From positions 143,983,017-144,047,016 of the forward strand of contig JAKGHH010000001.1 of NCBI GenBank assembly GCA_022828595.1: a stretch of DNA of 64,000 nt. Direction: 5' to 3'. A program made the translations under genes and the position numbers. Shown in pieces: positions 22,725 to 34,864 of this stretch; position 1 is the first letter of the stretch, and every line of letters starts with the position of its first letter. This stretch comes from Nelumbo lutea. Its lineage: Eukaryota > Streptophyta > Magnoliopsida > Proteales > Nelumbonaceae. Below the pieces are notes generated by a model. The model saw only the letters and a list, made by a program, of their open reading frames with translations. It was not told where the DNA came from and made no database searches.

Positions 22725-23640
22725 TACTTGAGAAACTTTGTACAGCACAACAATAATAACAATAAGGCAGGTCGGCAAGGGGAGCACGAAAAGGATGCCC
22801 CCGAGTCTAGTAGTAGACCTGCCGAACCGTTGCAGCGACAGCCTCCGGAAGAGAGGCTAGTTCGGGGAACCATCCATGTAATTGTGGGAGGTTCGGTGGT
22901 AGCAGGGTGTACCTCGGTAGCGGCCCGGACTTCAGTTCGCGAAGCGGCCCTTGAGGAACGGAACCCCCCAAAGAGACCAAAGACAGAAGAACCAATCTTC
23001 CTCACGGAGGACGACGCGCGAGGGGTCCGCTACCCCCATGATGATGCGCTTGTCATTAAACTAAGGATCAACGACTTCGAGGTCATACGCGTACTCGTAG
23101 ATTCGGGCAGCTCAGCGAACATCCTCTTCAAATCAGCGTTTGACCAGCTACAGTTACAGAGGAGTGAGCTGAAGCCCGCGAACACTCCTCTGGTGGATTT
23201 CAGCGGAGAGGAAGTCAGGCCCCTCGGAAAAATAACAGTACCTGTGGAAGTCGGCACATGACTTTGTGCGGTCAGACTCAACCATGATTTCCTGGTGGTC
23301 GCGACTCCCTCCCCATACAATGTCATAATAGGGCGGCCGATCACGCATATCCTATGGGCGGTGGTCTCCACCTACTATTTGGCCATGAAGTTCCCTACGG
23401 ACTTCGGTATGGGGGTAGCGTGGGGCGACCAGCTCGAGTCTCGCAAGTGTTATGTTGCCGCCCTAAAGGGAAAAACGAAGGCGAACGACGACCTCGAACT
23501 AGAGCGGCCTGCGAAGCAAGGTGAGGAACGAGCTTCGCCCACAGAGGAAACGGTCGCAATCCTGACTTCGGCTACGGACCCAGCTCGCACACTTCAAATC
23601 GGAGCTTCCGTCGAGGAACCCCTACGAACCGAACTGGTGA
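22725..23640 (+). pseudogene. RE2 aspartic protease region
   Basis: Retroviral-type aspartic protease that would cut Gag-Pol. The active-site motif VLVDSGSSANILF starts around 23090 (DSG in place of the common DTG). It is followed by EVRPLGKITVPVEVGT, a stop (TGA where RE4 encodes Trp), then YNVIIGRPITHIL, the flap and C-terminal loop seen in this family. A downstream linker of about 90 residues leads into RT. It is contiguous with gag apart from the stop at 22724. Confidence 0.8.
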
Positions 23641-25784
23641 GTTTTTTACTTCAAAATTTAGATATTTTTGCCTGGTCCGCGACTGACATGCCCGGCATTA
23701 GCCCCGGCCTGATAAGTCACAAACTTAATACTGACCCTGTAGTCAGACCCGTTAGATAGAAGAAACGCAACTTATCCCCAGAACGCTGGAGGGCGGTCGA
23801 CGAGGAGGTCAAGAAGCTCATCGCAGCAAACTTCATAAGGGAAGTCCATTACCCGAGCTGGGTGGCCAACCAGGTGCTGGTAAAAAAGGCGAACGGCAAG
23901 TGGCGCATGTGCGTCGACTACACCGACCTGAACCGAGCTTGCCCGAAAGATTGCTTCCCCCTCCCCAGAATTGACCGCCTAGTGGACGCGACCTCGGGAC
24001 AAGAGTTGCTAAGCTTCCTGGACGCCTACTCGGGCTACAACCAAATCCGGATGGACCCTTCCGATGAGGAAAAAACCAGCTTCATAACCGAGTTCGGCCT
24101 ATATTGCTACAAGGTCATGCCCTTCAGATTAAAAAATGTCAGGGCGACCGTCCAAAGACTTGTAAATAGGCTGTTTCGGCCCTTGATTGGCACGAAGATA
24201 GATTGCTTTGTAGACGACATGGTTGTCAAGACACAATTTTAACAAGAATTAATACAAGACTTAGATTTTGTCTTCCAAATCCTGCATCAGTTTAGCATGA
24301 AGTTGAACCCCAACAAATGTGTCTTCGGCGTCACCTCGGGCAAATTCCTAGGCTACATTGTCAATCGGCGCGGTATTGAGGCCAATTCGGACAAGGTAAA
24401 AGCCATTCTAGATATGAGACCACCTCGGAAAGTAAAAGAAGTTTAGAGGTTAAACGGCCGTATAGCCGCTCTAAGCCGATTCATGTCCAAATCAGCAGAC
24501 CGCTGCCTACCTTTCTTCAAAGCAATCAAAGGCAAAGGGTTCGAGTGGACCCAGGACTGCCAGCTCGCGTTTCACGAGCTAAAAGGTTACCTCGCTAGTG
24601 TGCCAACCTTAGCCCGGCCCGAGGAGGGCGAGGTCTTAGAACTGTACCTCTCGGCAAGCGACGAGGTGGTCAGTTCGGTACTAATAGAAGAAACAGACCA
24701 GGTCCAGCGACCCATCTATTATGTTAGTAAAATTTTGCAGGGAGTAGAGACAAGGTACCCGCAGATACAAAAGCTAGCATACGCACTGGTGACAGCAGCT
24801 CGGAAACTCCGCCCATATTTCCAGGCTCACACCGTCATCGTCCTAACTGACAAACCTCTGAGACAAGTTTTACTCAAACCCGAGGTTTCCGGTCGACTGA
24901 CGAAATGTGCCATCGAACTCAGTGAGTACGACCTCCAGTACAAGCCAAGAACTCCTATTAAGGTCCAAGCTTTGGCAGATTTTATCGCCGAGTGCACTTT
25001 CAGCCACGGAGCCCTACAGGTCAAGCTCGAGGTCCCCAATTCGGGCGAACCCGGAGCTCCCAAGCCAATAGATTCTGAACCTCGTGAAGTAGCAGCCAGT
25101 GTAGCATCTCTCCTGGTCAGGCGAAACGCGAACTGGGATGAGGAGCCCTGGATCCTTCACGTGGATGGTTCCTCGAACCAGCAAGGCAGCGGGGCTGGAA
25201 TAGTCTTATGCGGCCCGGGCGGCACAAAATTAGAATACGCACTACGCTTTGAGTTCGCGACATCCAACAACGAGGCAGAGTACGAAGCACTGATAGCTGG
25301 GTTGGACCTAGCGCGAAAGGTAAAGGCAAAGCACTTGGTCATCTGCAGCGATTCCCAGCTCGTGGTCAACCAACTTACGGGCGAGTATGAAGCACGAGAG
25401 CTCTCCATGATCGCATATTTAGCGAAAGTAAAAGAGGCCCTGCTAAACTTCCAGTCACACTTCATCAGGCAAATCCCGAGGTCAGAGAACACTGAGGCCG
25501 ACGCTCTATCCCGGTTAGCCAGCACAAGTCACAACAACATGAGAACCGTGTACATAGAGGACTTACCTCGGCCTAGTATTCTCGGGGGGACAGAGGAGGT
25601 CGCTCCCGTCCTGGAAGTAGAGCCGAGCTGGATCGACCCACTCACGAGCTTCTTGATAGACGGAACCCTCCCTACAGAACGCAATGCGACCAAGAGGGTG
25701 CATCGCCAGGCATCCAAAAACGTCATAATAGACGAACGGTTATACCGACGGTCCTACACGCTCCCCTACTTTCGTTGCCTGTGA
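23641..25784 (+). pseudogene. RE2 reverse transcriptase plus two RNase H domains
   Basis: RT copies the RNA into DNA. Visible in order: NLDIFAWSATDMPGI, then LVKKANGKWRMCVDYTDLN, FPLPRIDRLVD, YSGYNQIRM, FITEFGLYCYKVMPFRLKN and the catalytic FVDD (24207-24218; Tyr in RE1 and RE4), then KLNPNKCVFGVTSGKFLGYI. The first RNase H spans about 24540-25000 (ELYLSASDEVVSSVL, YYVSKIL, AYALVTAARKLRPYF). The second, about 25140-25530, has WILHVDGSSNQQGSGAG, NNEAEYEALIAGL and CSDSQLVVNQ with its catalytic acidic residues intact. Stops (TAG at 23757, TAA at 24240, TAG at 24446) break the frame. The paired RNase H arrangement is the Tat hallmark. Confidence 0.88.
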
Positions 25785-26858
25785 CTTGCCGAAGCCGAGT
25801 TTGTACTCTGCGACACTCATGAAGGCCTGTGCGGCGGATACTTGGGGGGCAGAGCACTCGCCCAAAAAGCAATTAGGCAAGGATACTATTGGCCAACGAT
25901 GAAGGCAGAAACTGTCGAGCTTGTCAGAAAATGCGACAAGTGTCAAAAGCACGCCAATATCCACCATCAACCTGCCTCTGACCTCAAATACCTTGCCAGC
26001 CCGTGGCCCTTTGCACAATGGGGCATTGACCTCCTGGGGCCATTCCCACCAGCAACAGGTGGAAGAAAATCCATAGTCGTCGCAGTAGATTACTTTACGA
26101 AGTGGATAGAAGCCGAACCTCTGGCATCTGTTACGGCCCGAAACATACAGACCTTCTTTTGGAAGAACATAGTATGTCACTTCGGGTTACCTCGGGTACT
26201 AATTTCCGACAACGACAAGCAGTTCGAGGATATCAAGTTCCAAGAGTGGCGCCAGAACATGGGGATTCGTAAAAATTTCACAACAGTCGCGCACCCGCAG
26301 GCAAATGGTCAGACGGAAGTAATGAGCAGAGCCATCCTGCGCGGACTGAAAGCACGTCTGGATCGAACTAAGGGATTGTGGGCCGAAGAGCTACCAAGTG
26401 TCTTGTGGGCTCACCGAACTACAAAAAAAACCGCCACGGGAGAAACCCCCTTCAACCTCACCTACGACATTGAAGCAGTGATCCCGACAGAAATCGAAGT
26501 ACCAACATTGCGACTAGAAAATACGACGATCGGACAAATGGAGATGAGTTACGTACCAACCGTGACCTATTGGACGAGGTAAGGGACCTCGTGCACATCC
26601 GGACAACGGCATACCAGTAGCAGGTAGCTCGCTACTACAATGCCAGAGTAAAGCAACGAAGCTTCCGAGTCGGCGACCTGGTCCTTCGTAAGATTATGGT
26701 GCCTGAACCCGGCGTGGGCAAACTTGGACCAAACTGGTAAGGGCCCTATAAAGTAAAGAGTGCGCTCGGGGGGGGGGGCATACGAACTCGAAACTTTGGA
26801 AGGCAAACAAGTACCTCGAGCGTGGAATATCGTGAACTTAAGGCGGTACTACCTATAA
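25785..26858 (+). pseudogene. RE2 integrase
   Basis: The HHCC zinc region (GGRALAQKAIRQGYYWPTMK ... KCDKCQKH) follows a stop at about 25783. The DDE core reads WGIDLLGPF (first Asp), LISDNDKQFED (second Asp) and NGQTEV (Glu), so the catalytic triad is intact. It continues SVLWAHRTT, ETPFNLTYDIEAVIP. A frameshift near 26520 moves the C-terminal part (LVLRKIMVPEPGVGKLGPNW) to another frame, ending RRYYL at 26858. No chromodomain. Another shift falls in the G run near 26769-26778. Confidence 0.85.
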
Positions 26859-27153
26859 ACCGCCAAGCAAAGTGGACGAAATCAGGTCCTATGGGCTACG
26901 ATGCAGAGCCAAGAGGAACCTCGGCGTAAACAAGCGAAGAAAAGTCGGGCATATTATCAGCTCGGCAAAAAATCAGTTCGCTGCAAAAGCCTTCATGGAA
27001 AAACAGGTCGCGGAAGTATAATAACCCGGACAAGAAAGTGGCGTATTCAGTTCGACAAAGAATCGGTTCTTGGAAAAGGAACACGGGCAAAAAGATTATC
27101 TATTCCGTTGCAAGAAACAGGAGTACATTGGTATATATATATATATATATTCT

Positions 27154-29740
27154 TTACATGCCTGGAGCTACTTCTTCGCCATCAGAAGGCACTTTAACAA
27201 CACCCGAAGGCCCTGCCTCTCCTTCAGAGTCCGGCTCGCCATCGGCAGCATTGGCCATCTCCTGAATTATACACGAAGTGGATATGGCACTAACATCGAG
27301 GTCGGGGTACGTGTTCCGAATCATCCACCTGCTCAGCTTGAACCCCCTTCTGTAAGAATCCACCATCAGATTTTCAAAACGCGGAGAGGCAATGTAGTCT
27401 TCAACGGTCTTCTTCTTGGTGTCTTCAATTCCTTGGGAAAAAATCTGTGTTCTCTTCCTGATGTCCTCCTGAAGATATTCGATTTGATGCTGCAAATCCA
27501 ACTTCAAGTCCGCCATGTGCTTGACAACTACCCCATGGCCTCGGCATCACGCTGATACCTTGCCTGCCTGGCCATTGCGACGCAAGCAGCCTCTTCGGCA
27601 GCATAAGCGGCCGCCTCAGCAGCTCGGGTATTCGCCTCTGCAACATGGAAAGCCTCTTCGGCAGCATGGGCGGCAGCCTCAGCAGCTTGCGCCTGTCGCG
27701 AGCTCCTCTCCACTTGGGCTGCTAAGGCATGAATCGAAGAATTCACCTACCAAAAGAAACAAGTGAGCAAAACAGCAAAAGCGACAGAAAATGAAAAAGG
27801 TAAACGAAATCTAACTATAACCATCCGCTACATAGCATGTGTTACGGCGCGAAGCAGATGACGACCTGATTCAAAGGAGAGAAATATAATCAGGTCCAAA
27901 TCGGCACGACGATCTCCTTCAAGGGAAAGTAGCCTCACCCTAGCTTCCTTCTTAAGAGTGTAGTTAACACGCGGCTAGTTCGAATACACAGTCTGCCCTG
28001 AACTCCCCTTGAAGCTCACTATAGACCGTGAGGCCCAGCTCCGCGTATGAGCGGACCCAGAGTGAGCAGGAGGCACTTGAGTTAATGCGAGGCAGCGCCC
28101 GTGATGATGTGGTCTCAGCCATAATGGCGCCCCCGGCAGTTTTCAATGCATCAGGTGGAGGTTCAACCTCGGGGCCTCCCTGGGGCAAGATCCTCCACGG
28201 TGTGTGTGTCTGGATAAAAATTGGGTGCGGCATCACATTCATACCATTGGGGCAGCTCGCGTATGAGTTCGCTTTGGCGGATCCGCTTCCTCCTCATTCT
28301 ATGACCTTGTGAACAGACGCGCATCTCCGCCACGACAGTTCTCTCCGCCGTCCATCACACCTGCGAGAAACGAGTTCGACATCAGCAAAAATGACTAGGA
28401 ACAAAGACAAGCAAGCTATCAAAACCGCCATAGCTAGAAACCTACTCGACACTCAGGCGAGACACACCGCTCTAATAAGCCCGTTGGACCTGCCGTTAAG
28501 AGTAGTGATGGCACTTTAAAACCCTTCGTCTGTGTGTCCCCAATTGTCGGAGGGACCCTATTGTTCGGAGGCTCTTATTATTCGCAGCTTAGTAACACCT
28601 GAAAAGTCAGGATGCCTCGTGGCCTCAAGCCCCCCCGACCCGGTTCATGAAAAGGGCCATTTCTTGGTTGTAGCAGCCCTTCACTCACCGAAGTAGTCCG
28701 CTTCCATGCCGGTATCCTCCTATATGTTAGTGAAGAATCGTCGCATAAAACCGCTCTAAAGCCCTAGCGAGTGAGAAAGGTAATACGCAACCGTACTAGA
28801 TAAGCCCACACAGGAAGAGAATCCCCCTCTGCTCTGCTTGAAGCATTCAAAGTTATGGAGGAGAATATCTATCAATGTTCCTAAGGGGAAATTACTGCGT
28901 CGCAAAATAAGGGAAACTGTCTTCCACACCACCCCCATTCCGATTAATAGAGTTCGGCCCATGAAGTTGTGCCAATGGTGTCGCCGAAGTGGTTTATGAT
29001 CCTTTGGCGAGACGGAGGGTGGGAAAGGAAGTCGCCGACTCGTGCCGCCAGCAGAGCTACTCTTCGAAAAAATCAACGATCTCATCGAGGGACCGTGTTC
29101 TATATAAGAGACCAGAAGTCTACCCGAAAAGCGCGAAATTCCAAATAAAAAATATGCGTAATCTCTACCCCCCTTGCCTAGAACGAGATTGCCTAAGACA
29201 TTACATTTTTATTAGATTGAAGCGCACACCCTGCAGGCGCTTCCCAGAAAAATTCGTTAGCCGCTACGTCGAGGGACCAAACACTGAGAATCTAGCATCC
29301 GCTACTTTGCACGTAATGCTGCAACGAGGTAGACGCCAAACTTGCCCGAAGCGGCTACTCGTTGCCAATGCCTACTGGTTCAATTTAGTTCCTCAGAGTT
29401 CCACCTCTAGCGAAAGTCACTGAGGCAGATCGGACGGGATTACGACTCGGTTTGTAGTAACCATACGATCAGCCCTACATTGAAGAGTCCGTTTCCTGAT
29501 GTGCTATTCAAAGCTAGACATTGCAGCGGAACACGAAGAGGTGGATTCAGGAAACTGGTACTTCACCGGAAGAAAGTCGTTTGAAGGCTCCGGAGACGGG
29601 AACAAGCCAAAAAAGACAAAAGTACCAATTGGCAGGAGGTGTTCATATTGTTAACTAGCGCTAGACACGCGAGCTGAAAAGTTGGACGCGAGCGTATCAG
29701 TAGGCAAACCTGTTGAAGTGACAAATCGATTAGCGTTGGG
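27154..29740 (-). pseudogene. RE2 antisense accessory gene, degenerate
   Basis: Convergent with pol, ending 296 bp from its stop. The last exon (27746 down to 27154) begins after a conserved acceptor (TTGGTAG|GTGAATTC) with NSSIHALAAQVERSS, an Ala/Glu-rich coiled coil (AAEAAAHAAEEAFHVAEA), a one-base frameshift, then DLQHQIEYLQEDI, SYRRGFKLSRWMIRNTYPDL and an acidic tail ending APGM. Upstream parts are poorly preserved; near 28700 a WKRDYFG-like remnant aligns with RE4. The TATAAATA box at 29748-29755 marks the 5' end. It matches the RE3 and RE4 genes in order and position. Confidence 0.65.
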
Positions 29741-29747
29741 TCCCCAC

Positions 29748-29755
29748 TATTTATA
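29748..29755 (-). promoter_or_regulatory. TATA box of the RE2 antisense gene
   Basis: TATAAATA on the minus strand, in the same place relative to pol and the accessory gene as the boxes in RE1 (16885-16892), RE3 (44453-44460) and RE4 (50024-50031). Confidence 0.55.
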
Positions 29756-29771
29756 AGCTCAGTAACCAAGA

Positions 29772-29871
29772 NNNNNNNNNNNNNNNNNNNNNNNNNNNNN
29801 NNNNNNNNNNNNNNNNNNNNNNNNNNNNNNNNNNNNNNNNNNNNNNNNNNNNNNNNNNNNNNNNNNNNNNN
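29772..29871. other. Assembly gap (100 N)
   Basis: Exactly 100 Ns, the usual placeholder for a gap of unknown length. It falls where the 3' LTR of RE2 should start, so a repeat-induced assembly break is likely. Sequence on the right side does not resemble RE2. Confidence 0.95.
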
Positions 29872-29872
29872 A

Positions 29873-30572
29873 TCCCTCTCATTTCAGATATTCTCAAATA
29901 TTCTAATTTTATCAGTATTTTAACTATTTGATACAATAGAACAAATGAAACAAAGAAAGTAAGGACCGCCGGAAGATATTGCTCTAATATGTTTTCTCTT
30001 CCAACCTGCAATACTCCACTCTAAATTCACTGATTCTGAGATTCACAAAAATGAATTGCACTCCGGCTGAGGCTAATAAAGCAAAGTGCAAACATAAGGC
30101 AGCACAATTTAACAAAGGTTGAAACTGGAGACCTCATCTTATAACAAGTTCAGAAAACTTGACTATTGCAGGCAAGATGTTAACTGTACTTAAAAGGAGA
30201 AATAACAAGAGTAGTTGGAGCTTGAGTTGCGTAAACTTAATTACAAGTTATGGCTTCCATCGAAAAAAACGGGGAATGAGATCCCTCAATTTCCATATAT
30301 TCCGTTTCTTTGTTTTGCTGAATAATTTAAAGAAATAGAAAGCAGTCGGTTTGTGGAATTAAAAAGTGGCATAATCAAGACAAAGGAGCTTATCTGGGGA
30401 TAAGATGAAAATACATTATTGCCATTGTTTCAAGCCTTTATCTTAACCAGAAGCCGGCACCTTGTGTCTGTCGCGATTCTTTCCTTCTGCGTTTTTTCAA
30501 TTGCAAAAAAAATAAGAAATTAAAAAAAATGAGGAAGAAAAATATTATTTGAGAATATCTGAGATGAGAGGT
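29873..30572. repeat. Inverted repeat pair flanking ~640 bp
   Basis: The left arm (29873-29905, CCTCTCATTTCAGATATTCT) and the right arm (30541-30572, TTTGAGAATATCTGAGATGA) are inverted copies of about 28 bp with few mismatches. They could be the ends of a non-autonomous DNA transposon. The left arm abuts the gap, so a target duplication cannot be tested. The interior has no credible ORF. Confidence 0.45.
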
Positions 30573-31933
30573 GATGGGGAGTACGTACCTCCGATTTATC
30601 TACCAAAACGATCATACAGTGTTGGATTTCTCGGCAGAATCCGACGACGGAGGAGATAGGGTGGTCTAGGTTTCAGAAGACAGGTCACAGGGAGTGAGAG
30701 ACTGAGATTGGAACTTGAAATTTTAGAAAAACTCACTTTTTTGGGCCAAATAACGGTCGTCTCTCATTTAACTCTGCACGAGACTGAGATGCATGCGTGT
30801 GAAAGGACACGCGCCTTCTTCTGGTTGTGTTGGACGATTTTGGGGGGCAAATCGGTGGGGTCAGATTCGAACCTGGGCCGAATATGTTTCCCTAGTATTT
30901 TTTTGACATAAGAAATGGGAATAAATATTCTCCAATAAAAGAACCAGGGCCGAATAATAAATATTACACTCCAAAGCAACAACTGCTGTTAGCATTAGCA
31001 ACAGCAATGATGAGTGATAACGGCGTGTGCGATTAAAACTAAGAAAAAAGAATTAAAAAATAAAAAATCTGAAAAAGATGTAAATGAATAAGTAGAGAAA
31101 CATGGTGTAATGGCATAATGACTTAATGGCTGAAATCATCGTATAGACGTAAAACCATTGTTGTGGACTTGTGGTCAGCTGGTCATAGAATCTAAACTCA
31201 GTTGGGTTGGAGCAGAAAAGATAGGCCTCCTTAAAATAATCAAATTTGGTTTTACAGGGGTTCCGATATGTTATACACGTTCATCCAGTTTGTGACAAGT
31301 GTCCCCATGTCAATATGTATCAATATTTATACACGTGTAAGGAAAACACATTTAATCTATTAAATGGAAAGTGTACTTTCTGCGAAAAAAAGAGGAAAAA
31401 CCCAAAAACCGCGGTTTTATCTGACCCACATGCATTGCATGCATAGATGTACCCTTTATCTTTAAACAAAGTTTTTTTTTTTTTTCGTAACCATGTCAAA
31501 TGTCGGTTGTCCCAAGTCATATAATCATTAAAACCATCGGTTTGTACCAAGTCTATAATCATTAAAAAACCACTATCTTTTTCATCTTTAGCTTATCTAA
31601 TTTGTTACTTATAGGGGATGCTCTTATAACATGAACATTTTTTGTTTTTATTTGTTTTTAAAATTATCACATAAAAATAAAAAATTATGAAACAAAACAC
31701 ATATTATACATTGTTCTTAATCTAATCACAATGGGTTTTCGGAAAATGCAAAAGAAGAGTAAATTACAAAGGCCCCAATTGTACCATGGGGGTCAGTGAC
31801 AAATACCAATCTCAATTTTCATTTGCGACAAGTCCCTGTAAACAAATACAAATACGCAGTGTAAAACCTTTCATTTTGTATTATTTATAAGTATTGAAAT
31901 GTACATATTTGTATTTGTATTCTTTATAGACTG
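30573..31933. other. Intergenic DNA, possible 5' leader of a minus-strand gene
   Basis: Read on the minus strand, about 30750-30592 looks like a plant 5' leader: CTCTCACTCCCTGTGACC, then CTCCTCCGTCGTCGGATTC, ending in a good donor (TCGGAG|GTACGTA). No coding exon was found to its left before the gap. A 17-bp direct repeat (GAACC.GGGCCGAATA) occurs at 30871 and 30941. From 31000 onward I see nothing but AT-rich DNA. Confidence 0.25.
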
Positions 31934-31993
31934 AGATTTTAGCTGCCTTTAAAAATGATGCAAATGGAATATAAATTCTGGTTTAGGGTGAAT
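31934..31993. mobile_element. Fragment of the PIF-like MITE family
   Basis: TTAGCTGCCTTTAAAAATGA followed by TGCAAATGGA matches the right-end TIR of the MITE at 10340-17885 read in reverse (GGTTGCGTTTGGAAACAATG, TGCAAATGGAGTG). It directly abuts the 3' end of the copia remnant. Its other end is not seen. Confidence 0.5.
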
Positions 31994-32752
31994 ATGTCAA
32001 CAATTTGTTGGGAGGAAGGAATGTGCCAAGGACGAAGTATGCCACATTGTATCCATTCCCATATGAAATGGTAGTCCATTTCAATATGCTTCGAGTGATC
32101 ACAAAATACGGGATTGTTGGCAATATGTAAAGAAGCCTGACTATCACAATGAAGAACCACTGGCTGTAGGGGAATGCCGAGGTCATGAAGGAAAAATAAG
32201 AGTCATTGTATTTCACATGATGTAGTGGCCATGTCACAACATTTAGGTTCAGCAGAAGAGCGAGCCACAGTAGGTTGTTTCTTGGGTTTCTAAGAGAGAG
32301 GATTGTGACCAAAAAATATGTAGTAACCAGTAACAAAGCGCATGGTAGATGGACAATCGCCCCAGTCTGAATCACAGCATGTAATAAGTGTGAGAGGGCC
32401 ACCAGAGTTGACAAAAATACCATGACCAACAATGAACTTGATGTAACATAAAATTTGTAATGCAACATTCCAATGGAGCTTGTGGGGGTGATTCATGAAC
32501 TAACTGAATGAATTAACAGAGTCAACCAAATTTGGTTGAGTGATGGTGAATATTGCAATCGACCAATTAGGCGGCGATAAACAAAGGGATTAGCACGGGA
32601 GATGCCCATGGAAAATTCAGAAGGGCGACAATCTAAGTATTCAATGTCAAATAATATGCCAATTGCATACTTGTGCTAAGACTATAAAAATGCTTGAGGA
32701 AATTCAAGCAACAACAAGACCCCAAAAATATTTTAGAGTTCTAAGGTCTTTG
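31994..32752 (-). pseudogene. Copia RT C-terminus and RNase H, degenerate
   Basis: From the right: HIKDLRTLKYFWGL (the RT FLGLE region), KYAIGIL, GCRPS-like CRPSEFSMG, YRRLIGRLQYS, then PHKLHWNVALQILCYIK and CDSDWGDCPSTMRFVTGYYIFFG, which is the start of RNase H. At the left end are LHCDSQASLHIANNPVF, KHIEMDYHFI and VPSSQQ-like PSSQQIVDIFT. Stops and frameshifts are frequent. Confidence 0.8.
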
Positions 32753-33965
32753 ATGTGTGTGACTTCTGGGAATGAAATGGCCTGTTCAAAAGAGTTAGAG
32801 TTGCCACCCATTTTTTAGAGGAAGTGAGCCCTTCACTTTTGATTTTGAAATATGGTTTACTGGCATTGATAGTGACTCCGTTCTACACCAAGGAATGGCA
32901 CTAAATCAAAAGGCTTTGGGTTCATAGGTTTTGAAAATGAAATGTGTTAGACACTCCTCTCTCCATGCTGATATAGCAGTAAACTATGGGAGTAATTTTA
33001 GCTCAAAATTCTGGTAGAAACTTGCACTAACAAGATTGTCCAAAACTCTTGAAATCTGGTGAAAATGTTCCCAACTTCAACCCAGAATTGATTTGAAGTG
33101 ATGTTATCGGGTTTTAGGGTACTAGTTTCCCTAAGACCCTTGCATTTCTACCTCTTTTTCTCAATCCAGAGGAAAATGAGAATACAAATTTCCCAAGATT
33201 TCAGATCTTTAAGCAACCTGAAACTAAACTTAAAATCAAAGAGATGATGGAATGAGAGCTTACCTCTCATGTACGACCTTGAAACAAGCTTTCCAGCAGC
33301 CAAAAAGACTTCAAATGAAACTTGAACAAGCAGGAGCTAGGCTAGGCATTTCTCGTGTTGAGACTGAAAAATAGAGGATGAGGCTTGAGCTTGGCTACAA
33401 GGATACTGAGATTTCAAGCAAATTGGGTGTGCTACAGGAGTTGGGAAAGCTCTCATCCCCTTCTTCAAGCTCGAGTTGAGCCTCTATTTATAAAGAAAAT
33501 GGAGGGAGATGGGTCTGAAACTCGTCCAACTACCAGTGTCTGTAGCTTAGTAGAGTTTTTTCACAGAAATGGGTAAGGATTTTGAGAGAAAGGGGCTTGT
33601 AATTGACCCTTCATTCTTTGTGCAATAAATCTTCTCGATTTTGGGTGGCTTCTCAGGATTTCATGCATCCAATGAGGGATAGGTGCATGCCAGACGTTGC
33701 AGCCCCGTATTTGGGGCTGACAGTGGCAAAAAAACATAAATTTGAAGAACTTTTAAATGATATTTTGTCTTTTCTTGATGTTAAGTAAGGGCTTGTTTGG
33801 CATTTTGGGTTTTCTAAGCCTATTAGGCTCAAAATCACTGGTCCAGGTGTTTTAAAGGGGTTAAGTAAGGATCTGACGTTAGTCATCACCCACTTAAGAT
33901 CCTAAGTTGGACAACTGATGTGGTGGTTCAATCAGGTGCGTAAAAAATGTATCTCTCTAGTTTAA

Positions 33966-34720
33966 AGGTCAAACGAATGAATCTGGTAATGAAATTTGGT
34001 GTGTTGGGGTTTTTTGGGTTTCTGAACACAGTGATGAGGTCTGATTGGACAAACGGAGTGGGAAGATTGAGATCTATGGCTGACAATTTTGGATCAATAA
34101 GATTTGTTGAAATATAATCTTTATTTGATGAAGGGTTAAATGGGGGAATTTTGGAATGAAATTTGGTGAGTAGGCATTTTCAAACATCCCAAATCTTATG
34201 GAAGCGACTGATCTTTGATCAGAGGTGTGTATTGACTAATTTAGTTCAGATCATGGTCTTAGCTTATGATTTTTCAATCAACGAGAGGGTCCAAAATGGA
34301 ATCTTGCTTTTTCAATGGTCAAATGGAGGTGTTTAGTCGTAAAATTTGATGTGCTGAGATTCTTTGGGTCACTAAACATGGTGGTGGGGTCTGATTGGTC
34401 AAATAGGGCTTGGATGATGGATGTTTGTGACAGGTAAAGTTTTGATCAATAAGATTCGTCAAAACAGAATCCAGGCTTGATGTTAAGTCAAACGAAGGAA
34501 TTTTGGGATAAAATTTGGTGGGTAGGTATGGATTGAGATTATGGGGCTGTTGGAAGGATTTGATCATGTTAGGTGTGTACAGATCACGAGTTTTAGGTTT
34601 GAGGAGCATCGTAGTGTTATGTGCGTCAAAATAGGATCTTTGATGGATGATTGGCTAAATCCAAGAATTTGGGGTTGGAATTTTTGCATGATTGGTTGTT
34701 TGAGGATTTTGTTTCACATG
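33966..34720. repeat. Degenerate ~351-bp tandem repeat inside S1
   Basis: The block starting GGTCAAACGAATGAATCTGG at 33966 recurs at 34317 (GGTCAAATGGAGG), sharing AAATTTG.TGTG, TTTGGGT, GTCTGATTGG.CAAA and GATCAATAAGATT.GT. Weaker similarity continues past 34650, giving about two and a half units. It is non-coding LTR sequence. Confidence 0.6.
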
Positions 34721-34864
34721 ATGGATTTTGATCGGGGATCAAGTATGGTGATGTGGCATAATCAAGTTCATCAAAAGGGAATCAAGTAGATTTAACGGTG
34801 GATTTATAGGCATTTAGGCTAAAATTTGGTTTCTTAGGGTTTAGGCATGTTTTAAAATGATTGG

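Larger units (their letters stand above)
20449..29771 (+). mobile_element. RE2: Tat-lineage Ty3/gypsy element, 3' end lost in gap
   Basis: It has a 5' LTR, PBS, nearly complete gag, protease, RT, two RNase H domains and integrase in sense, then a decayed antisense accessory gene up to a TATAAATA box at 29748-29755. In RE1 and RE3 that box lies 312 bp inside the 3' LTR, so the RE2 polypurine tract and 3' LTR should start about there. The sequence instead enters 100 Ns at 29772 and no LTR appears beyond. Several in-frame stops are consistent with C-to-T decay of CAG, CGA or TGG codons. Confidence 0.88.

Noticed and set aside
28756..29085. Minus-strand 109-codon frame in RE2
   Set aside because: It lies where exon A of the antisense gene should be, but I could not align it to the RE3 or RE4 protein, so no separate product is claimed.
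29751..30011. Minus-strand frame crossing the Ns
   Set aside because: It is continuous only because Ns were translated; the two sides are unrelated.
33385..34789. Several small frames on both strands
   Set aside because: They lie within the large solo LTR S1 and its tandem repeats and encode no known domain.
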